Made by a program: the position numbers and the translations under genes. From Biscogniauxia marginata (lineage: Eukaryota; Ascomycota; Sordariomycetes; Xylariales; Xylariaceae), in assembly GCA_022695795.1 (NCBI GenBank), contig MU404081.1, positions 248,001 to 312,000 of the forward strand: DNA of 64,000 nucleotides, given 5' to 3'. The first letter of the stretch is position 1, and the number at the start of each line of letters is the position of its first letter. The notes beneath the pieces are model-generated. The model was not told the DNA's origin, did no database searches, and was given only the letters and a program-made list of their open reading frames with translations. Shown here in pieces: positions 33,032-49,535 of the stretch.

Positions 33032-33685
33032 ATGGAAGAGGAACATGTAGTAGATCTCAAGCAGGCATATGACGACCTCACGCCCTTCGCGACCCCGAGC
33101 GCCACGCCGGCCATCGACTACGAACGAGGCGAATGCGCACGCACGGATGTTCCCTCTCCCCCTTCCTGTATCATCTGCCGCCACACGCTCCTCCTGAGCT
33201 ATTTCAACTGCTGCGCCGTCTGCGGCAACGTCATCGAGCCCGGCAGAAGCAAGAGGCCGCGGGATTGCTGGTACGACCCCTCCCCGGAAGCGGGCGGGCT
33301 GCCGGTTCGCACCGCTACTACCACGACCACGACCACGACGACAGCGCAGATGGCGGACGGCGGAGAGGAAAACAGCCAAAGCCAAAGCCAAAGCCACTGC
33401 GACAGCCCGTACTGCAAGTACACGCACAACCGCTGGTTCCTGGCCTTCTTCGCGCTGTGCGAGTGCATGCCGGCGGCGGGGGCGCTGATGATGCTCGCGC
33501 TGGCGCTCGGCGGGCACAGCTGGGGCCTGCTCCGGTTCGGCGGGCTCATGGCGGTGCAGTGGTGGCAGATCTTCGTGCTGCCGCGGCAGTGGCACGCGGG
33601 GCAGTCGATCGTGGGGGGCCAGCTGGCGGCGTGCTCCTTCATGGTGTGGTTCTACGTCGAGGGGCGGCAGGATTGGCATTGGTAG
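33032..33685 (+). CDS. Unidentified Cys-rich zinc-ribbon-like membrane protein, 217 aa
   Basis: I do not recognise the family. The frame is favoured over its two overlapping rivals by strong G/C at third positions and by ordered content. An acidic N-terminus (MEEEHVVDLKQAYDD) is followed by C-II-C (48-51), then CC-AV-C-G-N about 15 residues on, a spacing that could bind zinc. Next come CWYDP, a polythreonine run (T9, about 96-104), QSQSQS, a further Cys pair (CDSPYCKY), and at least two hydrophobic segments: FLAFFALCECMPAAGALMML (about 144-163) and a C-terminal pair around QWWQIFVLP and AACSFMVWFYV. The C-terminus is HW. A small endomembrane protein with a cytosolic Cys-rich head is a fair guess. 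The ATG at 33032 (ACAATGG) is the first in frame. Confidence 0.6.
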   Translation: MEEEHVVDLKQAYDDLTPFATPSATPAIDYERGECARTDVPSPPSCIICRHTLLLSYFNCCAVCGNVIEPGRSKRPRDCWYDPSPEAGGLPVRTATTTTTTTTTAQMADGGEENSQSQSQSHCDSPYCKYTHNRWFLAFFALCECMPAAGALMMLALALGGHSWGLLRFGGLMAVQWWQIFVLPRQWHAGQSIVGGQLAACSFMVWFYVEGRQDWHW

Positions 33686-34742
33686 GAACCATTCCTCGTC
33701 AGCACCGTGCTGCTGAAGATCGTCTTTCCTTGGTGAGGCTCGGAGAGATATAAATGGCTGGAGAACGAGTGAGTGAGTCGGGGGGGGGGGGGGGGCGGGC
33801 GGGGTTAGTGGTTAGATCAGGGAGGTTAAGGGGAAATAGAAACAGGTCGAAGGTGTCGTGGAGATGGTAATCAATATTCTTTGACTCGTATGGGATTTTC
33901 GTCGGGCGCCTGCGGGGTTAGACATATGGAGTATTGGTGTTGAGGGAAGAGGGCGAGTTGTTTTGGTGTTGTTGTCAGTGTTATTGCAACAGAGGCCTAG
34001 AGAATTATCATTCTATCATTCTTCACGAGAGTAACTATTGCAGTATTCTTTTTCTTTTTCTTCCTGGTCTTTTGACTTGTGAGAAATCCAAAACACCGTA
34101 GTGAAGCTATATCAAGGTAGTATTTCTTGCAGATGACTTCAAAGATACCTAGGTAGGTACCTACTTACTTAGGTACTTACCTAGTTTTATAGTAGACATT
34201 GTCTACCTAGTGGAAGCTTATATTAAACTGCTACGGTATATATGTAAAGGTGTATAGTCACGATCAATATATTAAATGTATTTTGTAACGAAATCACGCA
34301 GTTGGGAAGTTATGTTGGAGGTAACATTATTGGAAGGACGAGAAGTCTGTCAGCATAAATACTACCAATATCAATGTATTGGTAACATTTTACTGGTTGA
34401 AGTTGAGGTCTGATCTCTGGTTGGCTGGAAGCAGCCGAATCCTTGGTGGCTCGTGCACACGACTGGCAGTTGGGCATCTATCTACAGGCCTTACTCTGTT
34501 AGGGTTAGCGTGGCGATCATACCCACCAATTGTGTACCGCGGGGCACAATTTATCAATTTATCGGACAGACTGCGGGGCACAGAACAACACCAACCGGCC
34601 GCGCTCTGGTAAATTCCAATTTCAACATTGCCTGGTGTGACTCTTTTCCTCTGGAGCGCTTTGGTCATCCAGCAGCCTCACTCCGCTCCCAGCCTCTGAT
34701 CACTCACAATCCCACGCGAACATTCGTGCCGAATTTCACATC
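33686..34742. other. Spacer with a poly-G tract and TAGGTACC cluster
   Basis: No gene seen. A run of sixteen G followed by CGGGCGGGG lies at 33780-33804. A dense palindromic cluster (TACCTAGGTAGGTACCTAC and similar) lies at 34146-34184. The last 150 bases form the prolyl-tRNA synthetase promoter and leader. Confidence 0.6.
33780..33804 (+). repeat. Poly-G tract, G-quadruplex candidate
   Basis: Sixteen consecutive G (33780-33795) then C-GGG-C-GGGG. It lies about 95 bases after the stop of the Cys-rich membrane protein gene, so it is probably in its 3' UTR. Such a run could fold as a quadruplex in DNA or RNA; exact length is prone to sequencing error. Confidence 0.7.
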
Positions 34743-37444
<2,702 letters not shown>

Positions 37445-38294
37445 AAGACATGCGATGGCAACCGACCGGTGAGACAGTGTGCCTCATTTCTTCCAAGGCT
37501 GCAGAGTCTCGTGGCTTGACGATCTCAGGCCTCTATCTTTTCGATGATTTGTCCTTCGGGCGGAGGACCGAGGTATAGGGAGTGCCGGAGGAATCTTCGA
37601 GGCTTTTCTTAGTGATTTACCGTCGCTGGATGGATACCTTTCCTGTCCCACGTGTCACATAGATAGAACTAGTCACGTAGCTCTTCGTCCTATGATGAAA
37701 TAAAACCCGTCTTAATTATAGTGGAAGAACACATACAAATTGATCACCAAAGATTAGAGGCGTCTTACTTCAAATATGGCTTGTTCACATAGAGAAATGC
37801 GTAAATGCTGAAGTATAGCCATTGTCAATTATAGACTTAAAATATGTACCCCGAGTTCCATTACCTGCTCCTTGATCAGGCAAATCCAACTACGCCACAG
37901 GCAGTTTATCATTGAAGAGTTCATTTTCTTCTTACTGAATTTCCGTGTACCTAACGGTTTCATACTTTGTATGACAAACTACTACTCGAATGCTAGATTT
38001 TATTTTATCGATTATTTTATTCCGTTCATGATGCTGTATTATATTTAGGTGCTTCATGCAATACAAATGTATATATATATATATACTTACGAGTAGATAC
38101 GTATACTGGACATGCCAAGGGGGGAATCACTTATCGTCAACAGAGAAAATAAAAGAACCCTTATTTAAGAAAATGAACAGTAAAACAAAAACAAACCGTG
38201 ACCCTCACCCCCTTTTTTTTTTGTTTCCCTCCCATACACCTGGATCCCATAGCACGGGCATATCAAATAAAATAGATACACCAAAAACCTAGTA
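37445..38294. other. Convergent 3' spacer ProRS / AVT1-like
   Basis: No gene seen. AT-rich, with a TATATATATATATATA run at about 38070-38085 and T/A homopolymers near 38212-38222. Confidence 0.5.
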
Positions 38295-40753
38295 TTATGC
38301 TGCTTGGATGAGGTCCCTAGGAAGGAACGCCCATACCGTACCGACGATGGAGAGTGTTAAGGATAGAAGCATGACGCACCAGACGAAAATGCGCTCTCCA
38401 ACGGCGATTTCGCGTCCGAAGAGCTTGAGGTAGAATGCCAGGGGGAGTCTATGTGTGTTCCCGTTAGCAGGTGTGATTTCTCTTTTTCTAATATATGGGG
38501 GGGGGGTAAAGGGGGAGGGATGGGGGAACAGTAGTTGCAAAAGAAAAAGTTGGGAATTATTTTTCAAAATACTTACGTAATACAAATGGTAAAGCAGAGA
38601 GCGCTACCCATGAATGCCATGATCGAGTCAAAGGATGGGAAGAGGATTGCGATAACTAAGAAGACCAGGAGGGTCACCACCCGGACAAAGGCCTTCAGCA
38701 GTCCCCTAGAAGTGCTAGAGAGGCCCACCAGGGGTGTTTCTTCGGAGACAGCCTGCTGTCTCAGGCCGAAAAGGACCTCAATCGTGGCGATGATGGGCTG
38801 GGCATTCAGGGGGATTTTCGTTAACGGAATAACGGCGATGAAGATGACGAGGAGGACATTCAAGACCTGAGGGTAGCCGCTCGTTTCGAGGATATTTGCC
38901 GTAATCTCGTCACGGACACCATCACCAAACATGACGAGTCCTGTTATAGCTACGGCTGCATCTATAACAAGCTATGGTGTTGTTAGTATAATCGGTGACC
39001 AAAAGATATCGGATTTGAAACATACAGTTGCGCTAAATGTGTACTTGACCGCCTACTGACCGTTAGTTCAAGTTTCTGACGAGGAGTTTCAAGTCATACC
39101 TTATTGTATTTGTAGGGGTGTCGCATATCACGGTAAATCTATATTTATTGTTAGCTAGCTTAGTGATTTGCCAGGGGGAGCAACCTACGTTTGGAAATAC
39201 ACTATGCCCACCCCATGGCGACATGAGCAGCCCAAATGACAGAGGCAAAGTTAGCCAGTTTTCGGGAAATAGGTAGGTTGTCGCTGGGTCGATGAGCGAG
39301 CCGGGACCCTGTGTTTTTATTAAACCATCGAGGATGACAATAATAGCAACTGGATCAATATGTCAGTATTTTCACAGAAGCATCACTACAGAAGAAACTT
39401 ACTGCTTAAACAGCAGACAATTCCAACGAAGCTAGTAAAGCTTAGAAGTGAGAGAGGAGCAAACTGTAGGGGTATCAAAACTAAAGTGCAGACGATTTTC
39501 CACTCCGTGAGTGTCATAGCACCGGGAAACAGGAGGGCCAGCGAGTCGGCAAAGAGAACAATGAGGGCAACGCAAGCGGCGAGCAATTCAAGCGTGAAGA
39601 GTACAGCTGTCGCGATTCGAGCTTTCCTCCCAAAAGAGATAAAGGCAATGTCGGAAAAGGTGATTAGGGTATTGTCCAGATCCATACATCTCGCGAGTAT
39701 TCTGGCCGTCCAACTAGTAACAAGAGCGCCGAGGACCATCGTGACGATCCCGCAAACCCAGCCGGCATACTTGAGCCCCATAGGCAGACTAAGGAGACCG
39801 ACACCAATAAGGACACTTTAAATTGGTCAGCGAGAGCGATTGGGTCTGGGGGAAGCGAAGGGTCACTGACTTGGTTGAGTTTACTATAGTCTGTGGCAGA
39901 GTCGACTGGCCGGACACGGCAAGGACAATCTTGCCATCTTGTTCGACCTCCTTCACTAATATGGGAGGCCGCTCTCCATCTGGTACGTTGGCGCCCGATT
40001 CGTGTTGCTGGCGCCATAGTTCTGCTGCATGAGCCATAGACGAATGCGTAGCCCCTGATCCTATGCTATCAATGGTACCATAGCTCCGAGCTGAGCCGTA
40101 ACTCCCAACCAGAGAGGGAGCCGCCAGGTGTGGTACTGAAAATATAGAGTTGCTGCGGAAGGAATCCGCTCCCGAGTTCATTCGGTAGAGTTCACTACCT
40201 AAGCGTTTTCGCTCGCCCTGGTGACCATCCAACTGGGCCAGAGGACTGCCGTTTGGGCTTGAAATTTCATGGTCTGGACTTATCGTCGCCTCTTCAGACG
40301 AGTGTCGAAGCAGAGGGGTTCTAGGCCCTGCCTCAACATCACTCCTGCCATGGTGGCTGGGTTCAGTCGTATGTACTGGTTCCTGGTCAGGGGCGAATAC
40401 GAAGGCTGGCTGCTGGGGTATGATCTCGTGAAAGGCGGAGGCTCGTTGCCAGCTTCGACCGAAGGACCTGATGCTGTTGACACCACCGATATCTGTAATA
40501 GCGGCGAGTGTGTTCGTCATGGAAGATCTAGTGGGGGGATTAGCCGTGGCGGGAATCATAATGTTCATGGAGCCACCAACCGTCGCCGTCTTCGCTGGGG
40601 AGAATCATGACGTTCGCGATCTTCATGGTCACCTAAGAGAGTATCATCGTCAAAGTGGACGCTATGGTTGCCGATAGAAGATGGGCTGCCACTGCGGCTA
40701 GTAGAGGCGCCACGCTCATATTGAGCCCAGGTTGTAGGTTGCCGCGAAGTCAT
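38295..40753 (-). CDS. Vacuolar amino-acid transporter, AVT1-like (AAAP family)
   Basis: Proton-coupled amino-acid transporter of the AAAP family; yeast Avt1 loads neutral amino acids into the vacuole. Minus-strand exons from the C-terminal end: 38295-38448, 38577-38971, 39026-39052, 39100-39138, 39189-39349, 39403-39815, 39871-40594 and 40633-40753; total 677 aa in phase. The cytosolic N-terminal region (about 280 aa) is Ser/Pro/Gly-rich with conserved DIGGVNSIRSF and TPLLRHSS. The membrane domain opens with [23 protein letters not shown], the family signature, and has about 10-11 hydrophobic segments (WTARILARCMDLD; FGLLMSPWGGHSVFPNIYRDM; IPLTKIPLNAQPI). Exons of 39 and 27 nt encode IYRDMRHPYKYNK and AVKYTFSAT. 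The join between the first two exons rests on an unusually short 38-nt intron with a weak branch site, so the extreme N-terminus is uncertain. Confidence 0.88.
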
Positions 40754-43513
40754 CGTCACAAGGTGCGACGAAGCAGAACTGACAAAAAGGAAACCGACAA
40801 CTGAGTCGGGAGTAGAAGAGGAAATTTATCAAGTCTCTCGCGCGCGTGCTTCGCGCAGGAAGTGATAGCTAGTGGGTTGCAAGGAAGATAACGAAAGGAA
40901 GCTACTGCAAGGTCTAGGGTGCCCTGAGTAGGAGGAGGAGGAGGAGGAGGGGTGGTGTTTATGTACACTAGAAACCAAGGTTTAAAACATTTGTTAATGG
41001 AGTAAGGGCGATCTATCGGCTATAAGAAGGCAATCGCGCACACACACACACACATATGGACACATACACACACACCTGTTTAAGTTTACTTCATGTTGCA
41101 TGCAGCAGGAGCTTAGAGACGGCAGGTGAAGCTGGTGACTGAACGTCTAGACTCTACATAACCTATGGAAACTTCGCGACGGTTGGTTGCGGGAACCCCA
41201 CCACATCAAACTATGATTGGCCAATGCACAGCATCCCTGTTCATGCATTTCCTACGAACTCGTGAGCAAGGCTGAATTTTTTTTCTGTCTCGCATCGTAG
41301 TTTAGTCCCAGATCTTGAGACTGTATGTAGGCAGGTGCCGTACCGGCATTTGTACATTTGCCCCTCGGCATCGCTTCCCATCGGGACAATTCCAAGATCT
41401 CCCAAGTGTGTCTAGCAACAATGACAGAAAAAATTTTCTTTTCTTTTCCCGTCTCCGAGTTACCGTAGTAGTTTTCATACTAGTACCGTTGTACAGTAGG
41501 TATTAGGTGATATATACCTACCAAATAAGAGTCGTGGTTTACAGTCCGAGCAGTACTCTATCTCTGTCTAGACCATCTTGTTATCTACCTACCTATTTTT
41601 GGCGATGTTTAGGTAGGTACTCATCTAAACTATCTGTATGTATCTATTTTAGATACATTGAAGCCGTTGGTGTACACCAACGGACACTGTGCAGGGAGTG
41701 GAATGGGTAGCCCATGGCCGCGTGATATCAATCGTATCAGTTTACCTCACCTCTCCAGATGAGGTCATACCGCTTCTGGCGACTCTGACGGACATGCACA
41801 ATGATCGGCTGGTTCACGGTTCTTCACTCCTATTGGTCCGGCCGATTACATCCTGTCGACGATGTTGATCTAGCAGAATATTGGACATAGATATCCCGAA
41901 TTGAAGATACGATGCTTCCATCGAGCTATATATCAAAATAATCAACAGGTAGGTATGTGTAAGTCGAATATTTACCCTTCATCTTTTTCTTAAACAGGAA
42001 AAAAAAAAGTCCAAATATTACCTACGCATTATCACGTGTCATGTTGGGACGACGGCAATGCCAAGAGACGTGGTGCTCCATAATGCGAAACCCCGCCATT
42101 TTCCGATGGTGAAAGACGAGACAAAGACATGAAGGCTTCAACTGAAAGTTCCAACTCATGTTATGTGTATCTGTACGAGGAATTATAAGTCTTGACCTTG
42201 GATATTCCATTGGTTTACAGATGACTCGGGATTAATTAGAGAGGTGGTTTAAATAGTTCATCTATAAACTTACTCTGCACGAGATATCTGAGTTACCTAC
42301 CAAATGATCGCAGGACTGCGTGAAACACGCAAGTGGCTCCTGTTTCTTCTCGCCAGGTCTTCAAAGAGGCTCGCACAAGTCACATTGAGCCGGAGGTGAA
42401 GTCCGATATTGCTACGAGTGGTGGTCAATAAAGGCGATGTACGAATCAAAATAAGTATACAAATATCCGTTTGTATCCATTTCAAGATGTAAGCGGCTCG
42501 TTGCATGAACATACAAAGACCTACCTAAGGACAGGAATGCAGAATAATATGGAGACCAGACCTATCGCTTCTTTTGGCAGATATGGTTCTATCCCCATCT
42601 ACCTTAGGTACCTAGCTACATATGTAATTCGTACCTACTAATAGGCTGTCTGTACTGCAGCACGGGACGATGGCTAGATGCATAGGTAAGGCAAGAAAGG
42701 TAAAGGTATGGGAAAGGTAATACCTAATTGATAGTATTACCTGGGCGTTACGGGAGGTCGGAATGATGCAGGTACAAGTCCAACCCCAAGACATCCGTCC
42801 CATTGATTGCGTACGAAGTTGTCTGCCTAGTAAGCCTAAGAAGGTACCTTGTGAAGTACCTACCCAGCCAAATTTGTAGGTGCCCTACTTGGGTGGGAGA
42901 CGAATCAGCCTCTCTGCCTGCCTGCCTGTATCGTCTACATTACATGTAATCTAATAAGCCTTATTTCCCTGCACTAGGTAGGTATCGGTCAGCAGCGCCC
43001 GTGCAATCTGTCTTGTGTCTGGTAGAAGGCTTTGGAAGGTGGCGGCTAATCTATGGAATTCCATGCTCGCCATCGCTGCAGACGGGAGAGAACGAACAGA
43101 CACTGCGGCACAACCTAAAAGGTGGCACAACCTGGTCCGAGCTCCATACTTCTCGTCATCACTGGTAACAGCTCAGACCCGATTACCTAGCACCTGCACC
43201 GCACCTACAACTGGGACGGCAGAGCACCACAAACTCCGAAACCTTCAACCTTCAACAACCATCTTTTTTTTTTCTCCTGCACACAATACACACCGCACCT
43301 TCTCTTCGTTCCACTGTCGGAACCCTACCTTCGCAGATAAATATCTTCTCTAGGTATTTTTGCGAGCCCTTCAGCTTCCCTTGCACCTTTTCCTCCCTCT
43401 CCGCCCGCCCACCTTCCCACAACCCTTCCCCACGCCATCCTCCACCAACAAATACCTAGACATCCCACCCAAGCCCTTACCAACACATTTCCTTCATCTA
43501 CCAGATAGACACG
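40754..43513. other. Divergent intergenic region AVT1-like / CDC48
   Basis: 2.8 kb without a supportable gene. Contains a GGAGGAGGAGG tract (about 40931-40950), CA microsatellites (about 41038-41074), and repeated TAGGTAGGTACC motifs (about 41583-41622, 42600-42616, 42841-42863, 42974-42984). The last 300 bases before CDC48 are strongly CT-rich, as expected for a highly expressed housekeeping promoter/leader. Confidence 0.55.
41038..41074 (+). repeat. CA dinucleotide microsatellite
   Basis: CACACACACACACACA, then ATATGGACACATACACACACAC. Simple slippage repeat in the intergenic region between the AVT1-like gene and CDC48. Confidence 0.85.
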
Positions 43514-46289
<2,776 letters not shown>

Positions 46290-48673
46290 ACAGTCTTTTG
46301 AGCCTGCATATTGGCAGTGCTCCTACACTGCCACTGTACTCTAATTCCCTTGCACGCCATGCATCTTGCGCATTATCAACGGACGTTCTTCTCGGACATG
46401 GGTTAATTTTACCTTGTCGCCTAGCTATCGTAACTAGTGAAAAGGACCGGCACTCCTGGTAGACTTGGCCGACAGAGTGCTAGAGGCAGAACACGGTTAA
46501 TGGCACCAGGGTAAAACGATGGAATGGCATCATACGCTTCTGTGGTTTTGCAGGTAGCGTGTCTCTGTCCCAATCGGGACGGAGCATCATTTGCCATGAA
46601 CACAGGGAACCACGCGATGGATGATAATTGACGATAGATCTCATAAATTGATTTCGTTCTGCACACGACCCTCGTATTTCTATTTTCCTGCCAGTGACTG
46701 TGACATGACCCTTAGATATGGATATAACATAATTACGTCTTCGTCGACCTTGTGTGGCCTACGGATACGGTAATGAGTAGCGTGAACGTGGCCTCATACA
46801 CAATACCTAACTTTGAAGCATCGCTATCGTGTAGGTCACATAGATCCTAGGTTCATGAGACCTGCCTTAATGCGGAGTTCATGTCTACCAGTGGCTTGAA
46901 ATAGGCTGCAGTCCTCAATCATTGAGACAAGATACATCGCATTAGTCACTGGCCCCCAAAGTTCAAGACGAATTTCCCTTCGCTGGGACGAGTAGAGATG
47001 ACGTTTTTATTTTAAATTTTTTTTTTACGTATTTAAGTTAGAAAGACAAATTAGGCCAGGGAGGATATCTACTCATGTTCGGTTTTTTGTTAGGCTTTTT
47101 TTTTTTTTTTTCATTTGTCTAGTAGGTTAGGTAGGTAGAGAACAGGGAACCGGTGGCCTTGCCGTGTTATGTTGTTATTTGGACTGTTTCTTGTTTGGAT
47201 TGCGTTTGGTGTTGCCTTGATCCATTTCGCTCTTTTGTTTTTGTTTCTCCCTCCCTCTCTTTTTTGCTACTATGATGGCTTTAGTTGTATATGTTCTGTG
47301 TATATTTAGTATGAATATGTAAGGCTACATATATCAGCTACGTGGGAGCCTAGGTACCGCGACTTATGTCTCAATGGTAGGTAGGTAGATAGAGTTGTAG
47401 CGGTCTATGTCTAACGTGGATACTTTGATTTATATATAGGTATATTTGTTATATTTCATCGCTCTCGCCATTCTCACCGGTAAGTGTATACATAAAATTA
47501 CAGATACATGTTGAAATACAGGGTTATGAGGTTGCTTAATTAGGTGAGGAGCTATCTGAAGAGTGTGGGAGGATCTATTCATTTTATACGTGACAGCTAA
47601 GGATGCTTCGTACCTGTAACTGACAGCTACCCCCTTGGCACCTATTTCAGCAATTCATACCTATAAGGATTTAATAAATACTCTTCTGAACTCCCTCCCA
47701 GTTTTAGATCTAGTAGGTAGTTATCGGATTTTACTTCTCATGTAGGCCAACTTACTTCCATGGTGCATTGCGGCTGGCTTCAGGGGTACTTCTTTAGCTT
47801 GCTTGAACCCCACGGACCCCAACAGTATATGAGAAGACGCAGCTGTCTATGATATGCCCTACGCATGTGGTAGAGCAACGACACCTCGCTATATATCCTC
47901 GAGCGATAGGTAGCTTACCTGCGTCGACCTAGATTGAGGTGATTATGTGCGGGCACCGGATGTGATGCCTGTGGCATCCTATGAAGCATTAAAGCCAGTC
48001 TCCAGATCGCTACAGATATACACGAGCAGGTCCTAGACGTTGCTGTTGTATGACATATGTATCACTGGCCGTCAAGAGGAGAGGGGAGGGGGAGGGGGAG
48101 AGGGCTTCCAAACGCCCGTCAAGTCTGATATTGTTTACACACGTAACGACGCTGATACCTCTTATTTTCTTCCCTTACTCTAGTTATTTTGGGATGAATA
48201 TATATTTCCTTCCTTTCTCTCTCCTAACCCCTTTCCCTTTTCGTAATATGGCGTAAAATGATAGGATTGACAAGGGAAGGGGAGGAAACCCCCCCCCCTC
48301 AAGACAAAATGGGGGTTTCATAAGTAAAATATTTATCGAAGAAGAATAGGAAAACCCCAAGTTACAAGAGAGGGAGAGAAAAAATGGAACTCCAATGCTC
48401 CAACTGCCGGGCCCCTTCCCTCCTCCCTTCCTGCCTGTATGCCATCCCGGAACTTGGCAACGTTGCCTGCCCTCACTGCCCTAGTTCCCCTTCTACCGGG
48501 AGGGAATGTACATACACTGGACTTTGAGAGAATGTCGACGGACTTGACGGTAATCTTAGCGCTCACATCTTCGGGTGAGACTACCGGGACAACACGCGCG
48601 CACGCCGCGTCGCCGACCTGAACAAATATGAAGAAAATAAACCCTGACTTTCCCGATTATATCCTCGTTCTAC
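46290..48673. other. Gene-free spacer downstream of CDC48
   Basis: 2.4 kb with no gene seen. T-homopolymers at about 47016-47030 and 47095-47112, GGTAGGTAGGTAG motifs at about 47127 and 47378, TATATATA near 47432, and a GGGGAGGGGGAGGGGGAG tract at about 48081-48099 on the plus strand. Confidence 0.5.
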
Positions 48674-49535
48674 TTAACCCCCCGTCGCGCCGTCGTCGAT
48701 CTCGCAGACGGCCTCGAGGCTCTCCCTGGTGACCTTCAGCACGGCCTCCACGACCGGCGTCGGTATCGCCAGGTTCGCGTCCCCAGCGGCGACGCCGTTG
48801 ACCCCTCCCCTGGCACTCCCACCGCTGCTACTGCCATTGTTGCTCCCGTTCGTGGTAGCGGCGCCGTTCACATCGCTACCGCCGCCGTTCTTCTCACCCG
48901 CGCCGCCATTCTTGCTGCTATTGTTATTATTGCTTCCCTCTTCGTCGGCGGCGGCGGCGTTGGTGTCGTGGCGCACGTCCTCGAGGACCCGCCGTATGAG
49001 CGCCGGGAACGTGCTGACCTCGCCCGAGCGCAGGAGCGTCAGCGCGTGCGATTGTATGGCCGACGGCCAGTTGGAACTGTGCGCGTCGAGGGAGTGGAGG
49101 AGATGCTCTTGGATCCTGGAAGCAAAGGGGAGCGGGGAGGAAGAAGCGGTTTGGTCAGCGGGGGTTCAGTCGGCTCGTTTGATGAAGTGGCTGCTCTTAG
49201 TTCTTCTGGGGTAAAGGGGCTTGGCAGATGCGCGTAAGTCGCATTGGACTGGGTATGGGGGGGCTACCGGTCTGGAGGCTAGGTGATGTGCGTACGTGTG
49301 TATGCATGCATATATATATATATGTATGTGTGGTATGGTATGGTATGGAATGGATGGGTGGATGATGGCCTAGGAATAGGAACGTAGGATGCTATGCTTC
49401 TACTTACTTGTTGATGTGCCCTTCTCGGAGTAGCAGTGTGTTTATTTGCGATCTCAGATCTGGGTCCAGCGTCGCGGGCGTGTAATTCGTCGTCGAGTTC
49501 GGCACTTTGACCGGCGTCGACGGCTGATGCGACAT
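48674..49535 (-). CDS. Unidentified 189-aa protein with Asn/Gly/Ser-rich insert
   Basis: I do not recognise the family. Exon 1 (49535-49408) and exon 2 (49115-48674) are joined by a 292-nt intron (donor GTAAGT, acceptor TTCCAG), phases matching, to give 189 aa. The sequence reads as a conserved helical core, LDPDLRSQINTLLLREGHI, then KIQEHLLHSLDAHSSNWPS and LTLLRSGEVSTFPALIRRVL. A low-complexity loop of about 60 residues (N, G, S, A) follows, then a second helical block IPTPVVEAVLKVTRESLEAV. Such a core interrupted by a disordered loop is common in small nuclear complex subunits, but I cannot name one. The first ATG in frame is at 49535. The intron is long for this genome and carries a TATATATATATATG/GTATGGTATGG microsatellite. 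Splicing is supported by frame continuity only. Confidence 0.7.

Noticed and set aside
32867..33679. 270-codon minus-strand frame and the 206-codon plus-strand frame at 33133
   Set aside because: Both overlap the 33032-33685 gene and are low-complexity Arg/Ala/Pro/Gly translations, shadows of its GC bias.
47860..47935. tRNA-like GGTAGAGC string
   Set aside because: No matching B box (GGTTCGANNCC) or foldable cloverleaf around it. I saw no convincing tRNA anywhere in the window.
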